NCBI GenBank assembly: GCA_002245135.1 | Contig: NGBS01000021.1 | Location: 79,746 to 143,745, forward strand | Reading direction: 5' to 3' | DNA from: Proteromonas lacertae | Taxonomy: Eukaryota > Sar > Bigyra > Opalinata > Proteromonadidae | DNA: 64,000 nucleotides | Shown here: positions 25,201 through 36,223 of the stretch, one piece after another | Position numbering within the stretch: the stretch's first letter is position 1 | How the letters are laid out: every line of letters begins with the position of its first letter | Program-made: the position numbers and the translations under genes | Notes under the pieces: model-generated | The model's input: only the letters and a program-made list of their open reading frames with translations | Told to the model about the DNA's origin: nothing | The model's database searches: none

Positions 25201-25496
25201 AATAATTTAATTCCCAAACTACTCCCAAATATTTCTTATAATTTCTAATCTCTATCAAATAACCATTTTTATTATTCTGCATACCTATAGAAATAAAATA
25301 AAAGCTATATACTTCATAATATATTAAACATTTACTCATTTATTTTAAATGAGCTATAAAATAATAATACTTGTAGAGAATGTTATGTAACAAAGAAAAG
25401 TTTTAAAATTAAATACCCCAACTTAACACAAAATGCAAAAACTTTGAAAGAAAAATGGTTCAAGTTATAAAAATTCAAGTTAAAGGTTTTTGACTG
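22212..25496 (-). mobile_element. pogo/Tigger-family DNA transposon, intact-looking
   Basis: 3,285 bp bounded by perfect 23-bp terminal inverted repeats beginning CAGTCAAAAACCTTTAACTT, with the TA target duplicated at 22210-22211 and 25497-25498. Subterminal copies of TTCAAGTTAT occur at both ends. It carries one transposase gene on the minus strand. About 580 bp on the left and 1,080 bp on the right are non-coding AT-rich sequence in which I see nothing else. It is inserted in a coding exon of the HECT ligase gene; perfect repeats, a clean duplication and an open transposase argue for a recent insertion. Confidence 0.95.
22791..24419 (-). CDS. pogo/Tigger transposase
   Basis: 542 residues, no intron, no break. 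The N-terminus has a CENP-B/Psq-like helix-turn-helix (LAEKAEAVYELDNKK...VNSTITNWLYNRDTI), then a Tc5/CENP-B-type second DNA-binding region (LLSEARILNKNNVGK...FMKRNGLSC). The DDE core shows the three acidic sites: NMDETSLFYQQLP, LLIMDNFSGHP, and LPPNTTAKLQPLDQGIISALK (DDD type, usual for pogo). The C-terminal tail is acidic and then basic. True start may be Met10 (MSCQNST). Confidence 0.92.
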   Translation of the reverse strand: MNFLNKAPFMSCQNSTITRKCNNRTLAEKAEAVYELDNKKTTRAKVMAKLNVVNSTITNWLYNRDTIMKYFDCDKYMATIKREKKTQNPKLEKGLKIWFDEAYKKLPLTHIPVTKSLLLSEARILNKNNVGKAIVSQSYINGFMKRNGLSCIVLHGEAFSVGTVNLKPIQDVMSQYEPKYIFNMDETSLFYQQLPQKCVVKNVEKSDFRGFKMSKQRISIAVTVNMDNSVYIPLLFIGKAKKPNCFSDVPKCYTSQHHAWMDSTVFIYWIDEIFMPAVTSTLGDSKILLIMDNFSGHPKELSKDKYKNLEIIYLPPNTTAKLQPLDQGIISALKGNYKTSILNECVKTIDNFEEIRRIKVKNGMGGLKFGKTPNIADSIVYMTTVFNEMKSSTVINCWKQSTIPTVTQMAKLERVLELLPPEEDHSVKLRLALADILEKIKVLNPINSKSTFITGTSLYSATRIEDLCPFMHFEESPAFQVSVINDTSMNITENIIDSDKKEELMTTKFKRKLNKLYRSCCNMNDVKKQRISKCFDELKTNL

Positions 25497-28400
25497 TATT
25501 CAAAAGTGAATAGAATAGAATTATTTTCTATTATTGATTTATCAAGCATTTTAAATGTATATTTTGTTTATATATATATGTCGAATAGATATTTAGTATT
25601 CATTTAAAGTCAAATAATTGGAGAATATCCTATATTTTATTCCATTTATTTTATGAAGTATTTGATTATTATTCATCATCACAATTTGAAACAACAGTTT
25701 GGAATGAACCAATAGAAATACAGAATCAGAAATATGCGTTTAGTGATTTTATTATGTTATTATTATCATATATAAATACAAGTGAAGAATCAGATAACTA
25801 TACAGACAATATGTTATTTATAAAACATTTACATCAACAAACTATATACTTTATTTTACATTTGCTAACTTTACCGAATTGGCATTGTAGAATATTTGAT
25901 ATATTTAACGAATTACTTACAAAATCATTTGTACAATACAATGAGAATAATTGTGTTGCAATTTACTCAGTTTTTACCAATACAATCAATAATATCATCA
26001 CATATGGAACAATAGTGAAGTATTACAATAAAAACAATGATAATAACAGTAGCAATTGTTATGGAATTGTAAATGATGTAAAATATCATAAAACTAATAG
26101 AAATATTAATTGTTTTATAACTCCATTATGCTCAGAATGTAATAAAATGAATGATTTTGTTGATTTAATATATCGTAATGAAGAAAGTGAAGGAATGAAT
26201 TTACCAATTGATTTATATAATATTCTACCAGTTGAACAGTCAAATGATGTTGTTTATAATGAAGATTTTATATTACTATTGTTTCAACATTTTCCACTAC
26301 TCTTCGATGAAGATCAAAAGTATATTTTATATACATTTTAATTATTTTGATGAATAGATCAGTCTCAGATTATTCTAAATCAATATATCTCCATTGTATA
26401 TATAATATAGTCAAATCAAAGGAAGATAATCAAATAATCACTATAATAAACAGTAATAGTGAATTATATGATGAAATAATAAACAATTTAATATATTATA
26501 TAACAATTCCAATCTCAGATATTAGCATTGAAAACTATCATGAATATGAATATACTTATTATTGTAATTATAACTATATTATAAATAAAACTACAGATTG
26601 TGATAATAATAATAATAATACCAACACTCCTCATAATTCTGTTGTTTCATCGTCACCTGTTTCATTATCCAATCATAATTCAATCATATCACCAATTCAA
26701 ACAACAGCCAATCAGAATCAAGAGAATAATACATTTGAAATTGTAACTGATTGGAGATATTATAATGATTTTGAATGGATTCAAGTTAGTAGTGAAATGA
26801 ATACTATTTTAAATAGATGTCATGAATTAGATATTAAGAATTTCAACTTTAGTGATAGTTCAGGTATTAATTATGGTGTTGATTTAGATGAAATGACAAT
26901 AACGTTTAGTTATAACCAATCAAATCCTGTTCCAACTATATTTCTATTGAGTCATATAAGTCCAGATGAATTATTTGAAAGTTATATTTCTTCATTAGTT
27001 TCAATTGGTATTGATTCTGAGTTAGTTTATGATATATTATTATCTGATGAAAAAGGATGTGCTCATGCTTATCAACAGCAAATAGAATTGTATTTACACC
27101 AATCAAAAGAGAGAGAAAGTGAAGAGAATATTGAAGAGAATAGATCAACTAAATATTGTTTAAGTATATTTCATTTATATTTATTATTGGTTAGATGATG
27201 TATTATTTCAACAATATTATCAAAATTCAAATATTTATTCAAATACATCTGTGAATAGTAATGATTATTTAGTTGATAATAATCCAATTGTATATTCATA
27301 TTATTATGTTTATAGAGAAGATATTTTATGAATAAATCATCAGCAATAACTAGTAATCTTCCACTAATCAAACAATACTCATCCAATAATAATAATAACA
27401 ACAATTACAGCAATTCAGAAATAAGCAAAGTGATAAAGAAGAATAAAGAAAAGTATTGTTATTTATCAAGAATTTACCAACAACCAGAAATAAAGAATAT
27501 TTCTTATTTAATACTCCAAACTATTGATATTTATTTATTACATTATATGTTCAATTATTTAGTTTCTTCATTTTTAAATCAAAAAGATCAAGATTTTCCT
27601 CTTCCTATCATATCGTTGAACAATAACAAAGATCCAAATGATATGTTGTTTTTATTCACTAAAATAAATGAATATTACTATCATACTATTCATAATTATT
27701 ACATATTAAATCAACAACAACTACAAGAGAATTATAAAAGTATATTTATTTGCTTTATTTATCTATTTGAATAGAAAAATGTCCAGAATCAAAGACATTG
27801 AAAGATTTAATAGCATACTGTATAAAAGTCTCTATAGAAGATATTACATCATTAGTTAACGATTACTCATATGATACAAGCAATCCAACTAATACATTAA
27901 TCCAATATATTATCACTAATTCACAATATTTTGAAGTTACTTATATCATATCATATTTAGTGATAATTACCTATACAATAGAAAATTATTTGATCTATTA
28001 TCCATTATCACTGAATAATCCATCCATTTTGTTATTAAAAGAATTAGTATACAATGTATTAGAAATATCTAAAGATGAAAAAGATGTTTCTATTGTTATT
28101 ATATTATTATATAAATACATAATGCCGTATTATAAACCACCGCTCTATGAAATGCTAACTCCAATTATATCTGAAATATTTACCGTTTTATCAAACATTT
28201 TGGAAGATAATTTGAATGAGTATATAAATGAAGATGATCAAAGGTTATACCTACTATTATATAACTCACAGAATGTGATTGAACAAGATAGAAACCACTT
28301 AAAATCAATTTATTTACAATCATTATTCAACATCTGTACAATATTAAATAAAACAAATGTTGAAAAATCTCCCTGTTTGGATGATCAGAAGATTATTTAT

Positions 28401-31400
28401 TTTAATAAACCAAATAGTTATATAAAAATAAATGCTGGAGAAATATCACCTCCATTCACAATAGATTTTGATATATTTATCAAACCACTTAAAGAAAACA
28501 CATTCTATTCATTATTCACAAGTAAATCAAGTCAAATTATGTTGGAATATAAGAATGAAACAACTTGTGATTTAGTATTTATTTTTCAACTAAAACCTAT
28601 TCGTTTTGCAACGAACTTATTTTATAATGAATGGATTCATTTGACAATAACTGCTACTTCTCATACAATTGCATTATATTACAATTACATAATATCAGAA
28701 TCACATTCACTTAATAAAGATATATATTTTCCACTTCAATATATTGGTAATTATTCTGATAATTCATTTAAAGGATCTATCCAAGATCTGAGTGTTTGGA
28801 ATTTGGCTCGAACCTCTGAAGAAATAATCAATACAAAGGAAATACCATTTGATTACACAATTGTTCCAAATTCATTAATTATTCATTTATTATTTAATGA
28901 GAATGTTGGCAATATTATTGTTGATAAGAGATGGGGATTAGAACCTTCCAACTGTTATAATATCGAATGGATTAAACCTGAAGAAGAAAACATACCGTTT
29001 CATATTAGAAAGAAAGTATAATTGTTTTTAATCTTATTTAAAATAGCATAAATGTAGTAAAGAAAGTGATTATATAATATATTCAGGTAGTTTATATATC
29101 AATAAGTATTCAGGAGTAGTTAATGATATTGATAAATTATTGATTAAATTGTATCTTAATAAAGACTATTCATATGGTTATATCGAATTCTATGAATTGT
29201 ATATTGTTTATTCTGTCACATGTCAAAGAAGAGAAGATTCACTAGAGATTAATATTGATAAATGTTTATATGTATATATATATTATTTTATTTATTTATT
29301 ATGTGATATATATAATGAATAGGATAATAATACAGTTTCATTAAAGTGGTTATCTTCAATCAGTTTAATATGTCAATTTTCACCACATATTTCAGTAACA
29401 TCTCCAAATCAATCACCAACTTCATCATTTCTTACAAAAGTTGATTCTAACAAATCCTTACCAGATATGATCTATTTACCATCACCAGATTCTCCAGATA
29501 AACTAATACCAGTATCTCCAGAGAAGATTTCATTATCGATAATGTTAAGAGGAAGTTGGTCTGGTCATTTTGAGAATAGTGATAATATTCTTATTCCGCA
29601 AGGATTCTTTTATAATTCAATACTATGTAATAATGATATTAAATACAATTGTGAAGAGAATATCGTATATAATACAACAGATCATGTAAGATGGAATACT
29701 ATTCTATTCTCAATTGAAGAACTTTCTGGAAAAGATGAAAAACTCTCTCTTTCAACAGAAGGAATAAAATCAGGTACTTATTACTGGGAATTTGAAGTAA
29801 TATCCAATAATAGTGGTTTTATAGGTATTGGAATAGGAAATAATCAATGTAATGTGAATAATTATTTAGGTTCTGATAGATATGGATGGTCATTTCAATG
29901 TACTCACGAAGTATGGCATAATGGAATTCATAACAGTTATTCAGATTCAATTAATATAAAATCAGGTGATATTATTGGTGTAGAATTGAATTTAATTGAA
30001 GGAACTTTGAGATATTTTATTAATAATGTGAGTTGTGGTATTGCTTTTGATCATTTGAACTCTGATGTTATTATAACTTCATTAGGTGTATTACCTGCTG
30101 TTTCAATGCTTGGTGATAAAGATAAAATCAAATTAAAAGGTTTTGCGAATGGTGAATATAAGTTATACTATGAACCAAGTTACAATATTAAATATTATAA
30201 TGGTAAATATTATAATGGAATGAGACATGGTTATGGAATGATAGAAACAAGGAATAATTCAACCTTGGAAGGATATTTCTGTTATAATTGTCAAATTGGT
30301 TTGCATAAGAAAGTATTGAGCAATAGAAATGTTTGTTATTTCGTTATTGAAAGAAATAGAATTGTAAAACCAGCTACTGAGAAAGATATTGATTATTTTA
30401 ATAGTATATATAAATTGTGTTTATATTTTTGTATAGAATTATTACCACCAAAATCAGATCTTTATGATGAAAGTTCATTAATATCTGTTTATAATGCAAT
30501 AACAATGTATGGCACATTTTATGTTTCAACAATAAGCAATAATGCCAATATCTCTACAATCAACAAAGGTTCAAATATTATAGTGGATAATTCAGTAACA
30601 TCTTCTTCATCAACTGTATCACCATCAACGATTATTCATTCTAATAACTCACAGAAAGGAATGATATTCAATAATGAAGGTTATACAACTGGTATTCATT
30701 ATTGGGAATGTTCTGTTCATTGTCCTTATATTGATTCATCAGTTTTTATTGGTGTTTCTCCTTTAATCCCTAACTGTATATTATCCAATAATTGGTATGG
30801 AATTGGATTGACTAATAACAGATTACTAAAGGTTAATGGAAATGAAAAAGTTTATGGCAAAGCATTTAATAATGAAGATGTGATTGGTATTTTGTTGAAT
30901 TTATATAATAGTATAATATTCAATGAATATATATATATATATTTGCGTATAGATACTATAAGTTTCATTAAAGAAGGTGAAGATTATTCATTCTTCAATA
31001 AAAGAATAACAAATATGGGAGTTGCTGTTGATGGAATAAAGTCTCAATTTAGAACAAATAACAAAATATTTACACCATTATATCCATGTTATGGTGTAAA
31101 AACAAGAGATAGTTCAATAGCAATAGATAATTCGAGATCTTTTCACTTATATTTAGATGATAATGATATTGATGTATTTAAGAATTATTCCCTTTGTAAT
31201 GAAATATTTTCTATACTTATTAATAATCAAAAATCTATATCTCCATACTTAGAAAATCAAATAAAGAAGTATTATTTGATATATACTTCGAATTGTTTCA
31301 AACCATATAAAACAAGAATTGGAATTCCAATTTATATTGATATTTCAACAGGTATATGAATATATCTATAAATATAATGATAATAGAAACAATATCCAAC

Positions 31401-33175
31401 TTCTTACAAAGTACATATAATCATGGAACAGTTGTATCATACGTTGATTATCAAATTGAAATAATTGGAGTTGCTTATAATAGGTTGTTTGTTAAGAAAT
31501 ATGGCGATGTTTGGATTATCAATGATAGTGAATTAGATGTGTTGAAAAAGATGGAAGTATTGAATGAAGGAAAAGGTATAATTTGATTATCAATTATTAT
31601 ATATTATAGAAATACATAAATCATCATCATTATTATCATCGTTAGAGATTACACAGTTGTTGAACAAATATATTGAAGATGATAAATCAACAAACATATT
31701 AGAAAGTTCAAATTTAATAGATTTCATTCAGTTTATTAATGATTATAGTGAAAAGCACTCAATATTACCAAGAGAACTTACGATTGATATATTATTATCA
31801 CATTATGAAGGTTCAGAAGCTGATTTATACAAAATTGTAATTACTTTTATTCTGTTATTCTTATTCAACCAATCAATAGCAGTTGTTTTACCATCAATTA
31901 ATACATCTTTACATACAATGAAATATCCATCAAAATTGGTAAAAGATATACAGAAGTATAAATATTTAATGTTCTTTTCTACAAAATATCATTATTGGAA
32001 TGTTATTTTGAAAGAGACAACTGAATGTACTCCATTGCCTTTAGTATTAATTATTACTATGTATATTGTCTTTTAGGATGTTTTTGATAAACCTCTTTCA
32101 ATTCCAACATTATCAGTGAAAAGAATAAGAATAGATGAATCTGATAATAATTCTATCAATTCAATCAATACAAGTTTATATGGACAATATTGGGATTTAT
32201 TAAGACAGTATATATCTCTATATTATATAATATTAATAGATTTCCATTATGTCAATTTCGTCGTTCTTATATCCACAGTGAAGATAGTGGTCAACCAAGA
32301 TGTTTTTACTTGAATCTGATTGGAGAAGGTGTTTATGATAGTGGTGGTCCATATAGAGAATTATTAACTTTAATATGTTCAAAAGAAGTTGTAGATGATT
32401 TCCACTTTTTAATTCCAATTCCTAATTCCAATTACAACTTGGGAAATGATTCTCAATCATTGATATTCAATAGTTGTTATGAGAATAAAGACAAGTATTT
32501 CTATTTCTTAGGTATTTTATATGGAATATGTCAAAGAGATATGATTCGATTGGATATTGATATACATTCAATAATATGGAAGTATTTAGTAAATGAAGAA
32601 ATTGTAAAGAAAGATATACTTGAAGTTGATAATTATATAGATGAAAATAATCCGTATTTAATTATATATTTATATTATTAAATAGGTTTTTACTATTAGA
32701 AAAACAAATTCCATTGATAGAATCATTTAGAAATGGTTTATCTGAAGTTATTCCAATGGATTTATCAATTATCTTCAATCCTTCAGAATTTGAGATTCTA
32801 TTCACAGGACAGCATCATATTACAATTTCTTTATTGAAAAGTATTACTAGATATGAATCAGGATTATCAATCAATGAAAATAGAATAAAATTACTATGGC
32901 AATGTTTAGAAAGCTTCAATGAGACTGAATTAAAGAAATATTTGATGTTTGTTACATCCTGTTGTAAAATTCCAATATATAATAAGTCATTTTATATTAA
33001 AATATGTCCATTAAGCAATACTGTCCTTAATGCTGATGAATTATTACCTGCTTCTCATACATGCTTTTATACATTAAATTTACCCAATTATTCGTGTTTA
33101 GAAGTAATGAAACAGAAGTTATTATTAGCTATAAGCCAATGTGAAACTCTTGATTTAGATTTTCTACATCATTAA
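25497..33175 (+). CDS. giant HECT ubiquitin ligase, 3' part
   Basis: Continues the gene cut by the transposon: the exon resumes as (Y)SKVNRIELFSIIDLSS. Domains in order: helical Asn-rich region (25.6-28.3 kb); LamG/ConA-like domain (28.4-29.0 kb; FTIDFDIFIKP...WIHLTITATS...GSIQDLSVWNLARTSEE); SPRY (29.7-30.1 kb; GTYYWEFEVIS...YGWSFQ); MORN-like YYNGKYYNGMRHGYGMIE (30.2 kb); a further SPRY (30.6-31.1 kb; GIHYWECSVH); and a C-terminal HECT domain (32.1-33.18 kb). The HECT N-lobe has GEGVYDSGGPYRELLTLIC. The C-lobe ends LPASHTCFYTLNLPNYSC, whose first Cys is the expected thioester residue. The enzyme would transfer ubiquitin to unknown targets. Separated from its own 5' half by 3.3 kb of transposon, this allele should be null. 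Confidence 0.85.
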
Positions 33176-33274
33176 CTCATTTGGTTAAATATTATTTTTT
33201 ATATGTAAATTTATTGGATAATTACACAAATAAAACATAATTCAAGTAATAAATATAAATAAAATGACTACTAA

Positions 33275-33610
33275 CTACAGATTTAACTGCTGATGAATTT
33301 TCTTATCCAATTTGCTTTCAATATTAGATAAACGAGTGTTAATATTACTTGACATTGTTTCTATATCATTTATATCATTACTTAGTGTTGTGATTACTTT
33401 CAACGAATTCTCTACAAATATTGATCTTTTCTTCATATCTACATCTTTTATTTCTATATAGGAGTAAAATTATTGTTTAATACTATCGATTAACTGTTTC
33501 ATTTCTTCATCAATCTTAAGTATTGTTTCTTGACATTTTTCAATGTTAGATAAATACTCTTTTGTAATTGGTTTTAATTTTTCAGTTATTTGCCCATCAG
33601 TTGAAGCCAT
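33275..33610 (-). CDS. small coiled-coil protein (BLOC-1/BORC-subunit size)
   Basis: Two exons, 101 residues, frame-perfect over a 30-nt intron (33454-33483, GTATTAAACAA...TATATAG). It starts MASTDGQITEKLKPITKEY. It is almost wholly amphipathic helix with heptads (LSNIEKCQETILKIDEEM; LSNDINDIETMSSNINTRL) and ends HQQLNL. Length and helix pattern are like small subunits of lysosome-tethering complexes such as BLOC-1/BORC, but no diagnostic residues allow a name. Its exons are too short to show as long ORFs. Confidence 0.6.
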
Positions 33611-33746
33611 AGAAAAGATTTTATAATCTGGTGATTTTTATTTATTCTGAAATTTTTGAAACACCACACAAATTTAAAAAGCATATATTACATATTGTAG
33701 TTATTTTATCAAATTAATATTGTCATATACGTAATGTTGTTATCTT

Positions 33747-34708
33747 TTACTCTTCAATATTCCAATCAATTGGTTCTAATCCTTTCGATTTTAATGCTTC
33801 ATTACATTGAGAGAAATGTTTACATCCAAAAAACCCATTAGAAGCAGATAAAGGAGAAGGGTAAATAATTAAGGATGTTAAATCATAAAAATAATCAAAA
33901 TGAAAAAAGATATGTGAGCACATTTCAATATAATGTGTTTGCTAGTATCCAATAACTTTATTTTTGTCTATATAATCATAAAAATATAAAGTTATACTTG
34001 CGCTGGCTTTCCCCATAACATAAACACAACATTCTTTTTCTCTTTATTAATTGTCTTGATTATTTCATCAGTAAACTTCTCCCATCCTTTACCTTTATGT
34101 GCAAATGCTTTTCCCTTTTCTACAGTCAGTAAAGTATTCAATAATAACACTCCTTCTTGATTCCATTTAATTAAACTGCCTGACTTTGGTACTTTCAATC
34201 CAATATCTTCATGAGCTTCTTTAAATATATTTACTAAAGATGGTGGTTGTTTAACTCCTGGCATGACTGAGAAACACAAACCATGAGCTTGATTAGGTTC
34301 ATGATAAGGATCTTGACCTAATATTACTACTCTAACTTTATCAAATGGACATAATTTCAATGCATTAAATACATATTGTCGAGGAGGATAGATTATTTTC
34401 TTTGCTTGTTCTTCTGCTTTTAGAAAATTCTATTTGTTCAATATAATTATTAGTGTAGCATTATACTAGTAAATTCTTGAAATATGTTTTTTCTGTTTCT
34501 GGTTGAAGAAATTTCTTCCAACTGGGATCAACATCGAAAACAAAAGGTTCAACCCAACTTTCTGGTTGTTTAATCTTTAGGTATAAAAAAATATAATTGA
34601 TACAGGAATATCTTCACTTTCAATTGGTTTTTCTTCCTTTTTAGCCTTTTTAGCAGGTTCTGAAGATTTGAAGAATGAAGTAACAGAAGATTGTCTTTTT
34701 GTTGACAT
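33747..34708 (-). CDS. UNG: uracil-DNA glycosylase, family 1
   Basis: Five exons, 270 residues, frame-perfect (introns 29, 37, 30 and 53 nt). It removes uracil from DNA in base-excision repair. The N-terminus [16 protein letters not shown] contains a PCNA-binding PIP box (Q6, V9, F12, F13), followed by a basic KKAKK stretch like a nuclear signal. The catalytic water-activating motif is [30 protein letters not shown] and [14 protein letters not shown] follow; the uracil-specific and His motifs are FMLWGKPAQ and [17 protein letters not shown]. The last intron has AT-AC ends and falls exactly between the His and Pro codons of HPSPLS. It ends EPIDWNIEE. Confidence 0.95.
33861..33913 (-). other. 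U12-type AT-AC intron in UNG
   Basis: 53 nt. Donor ATATCTTTTTT, branch element ATCCTTAAT, acceptor TTATTTAC. Removal restores the invariant HPSPLS motif (CAC|CCT) and keeps the frame to the stop. There is no GT-AG alternative: no AG precedes the CCTTCTCC exon start. Confidence 0.88.
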
Positions 34709-34770
34709 TATTAACTTTCGCGCCACAAGTTTATAATACCTGAACATATTGAAACGAATCTTTTTTTGAA

Positions 34771-36146
34771 ATGAATATTGAAAGAAACTCTGTTTCTATT
34801 AAAGACCAAATATATCAAATCGTTGGACTACTAGGAGATGTATTAATGTGAATTATTAATTATATAGGGGAAAGGCTTTGTCCCTCCATTTTCAATATGT
34901 GGAAGTAACATTAAATTTATTCAAAGACTAATTCGAAATATGTTTAAAGCTACAAAATATGAATATATTTTGGTTGAAGAAAGTGATTGTCTCAATACTC
35001 GTTTAATCTTTCATAAGATTCTAGATGTATACCTTCATATCATTAAATTGTAGATATTAAATACAAATATTTCTATAAAATTCCCCAAAACTAGTTATTC
35101 AAGATTCAATGAATTTATGAATAGTCTAGAACTATTACTTAAGGATGATACTACTACCTACATTGTATTTAACAATGCAAATAGAATTAATACTAATCTA
35201 CTGAATAATTTCCAATTATTATCAAAAGAATCCAAAAAACCGATCAGTTTAATATATTTATGTGAAAATCCTCTAAAATTAGATAATTTATTAATATCAA
35301 TATATCTTCGTAACTATAATAAAGAAGATTTATATACATATCTTAGCGAATATGTTGATGATGAAATAGATGAAAATATAAAGAAAAATTTAGTGAATAT
35401 AATAATCGATAGTTATGAAGGAAAAGTAACTGATATTGATGAGTTAGGGTATATAATTAATTATTTATATAAATATATAAAGAATGAGAATAGTATAATG
35501 TTATTATTATTTTATTATTATTTAGAAGAAAATATAAATACTAAAGTGAAATTAATGAAATATTTACAAAAATATATATCAATTTTAAACAGCCATCTTT
35601 ACATTCATGATTTGACTCAAGAAGAATTAGAAGATAAAGACACAATAAATAATAGAAATAAAAGTGATTTGTGGATTAATCTGCCTTATTTACCAAAACT
35701 ATTATTGATTAGTGGTTTTTTATGTAGTTATAATCCATCAAATCAAGATGAAAGATATTTCAATACAGTTAGTGGTAATAAAAGAAAAAGAAGAAAAATA
35801 AATACAACCTCTAAGGCTGAAAATACATATATTAGCAAAGGACCTGGTACATTTTCACTTGAAAGATTATTAACAATATTTCATTGTATTGGATTGAGTG
35901 AAATTGATAATTTTCAAGTTAAAGATAGTATTTCAATTGAGTTTTATAGTTTTGTATTTTTATTATTATTTTATATGTAATTTATAGATAAGTCAGCTTG
36001 TGAGTTTGAATTTATTTGTAATTGATGGAACTGAGAATGAAGATTTAAAGATGAATTATAAATGCACATTAGAAATATCAGAAGCAGAAGAGATAGGGAA
36101 TAGTTTAAAAATAGATATTCATAAATATATGAGTGATTTTAATTGA
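34771..36146 (+). CDS. ORC5: origin recognition complex subunit 5
   Basis: Four exons, 428 residues, frame-perfect over introns of 28, 27 and 34 nt. The N-terminal AAA+ part reads PPFSICGSNIKFIQRLIRNMF where the Walker A loop should be; the GK(T/S) core is missing, so ATP binding may be lost or altered. A Walker B-like TTYIVFNNANRI follows. The C-terminal ORC5 signature is clear: LPYLPKLLLISGFLCSYNPSNQDERYF, a basic KRKRRK patch, GPGTFSLERLLTIFHCIGL, then a winged-helix-like end with YKCTLEIS. ORC5 acts in loading the replicative helicase at origins. Its 3' end faces the EGF gene 80 bp away. Confidence 0.85.
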
Positions 36147-36223
36147 AATAATCTTTTAATTGATTAATTTTAGTTAAATATTAAAAATAACATATACATA
36201 TATAAAAGTAATGAAATAAATAT

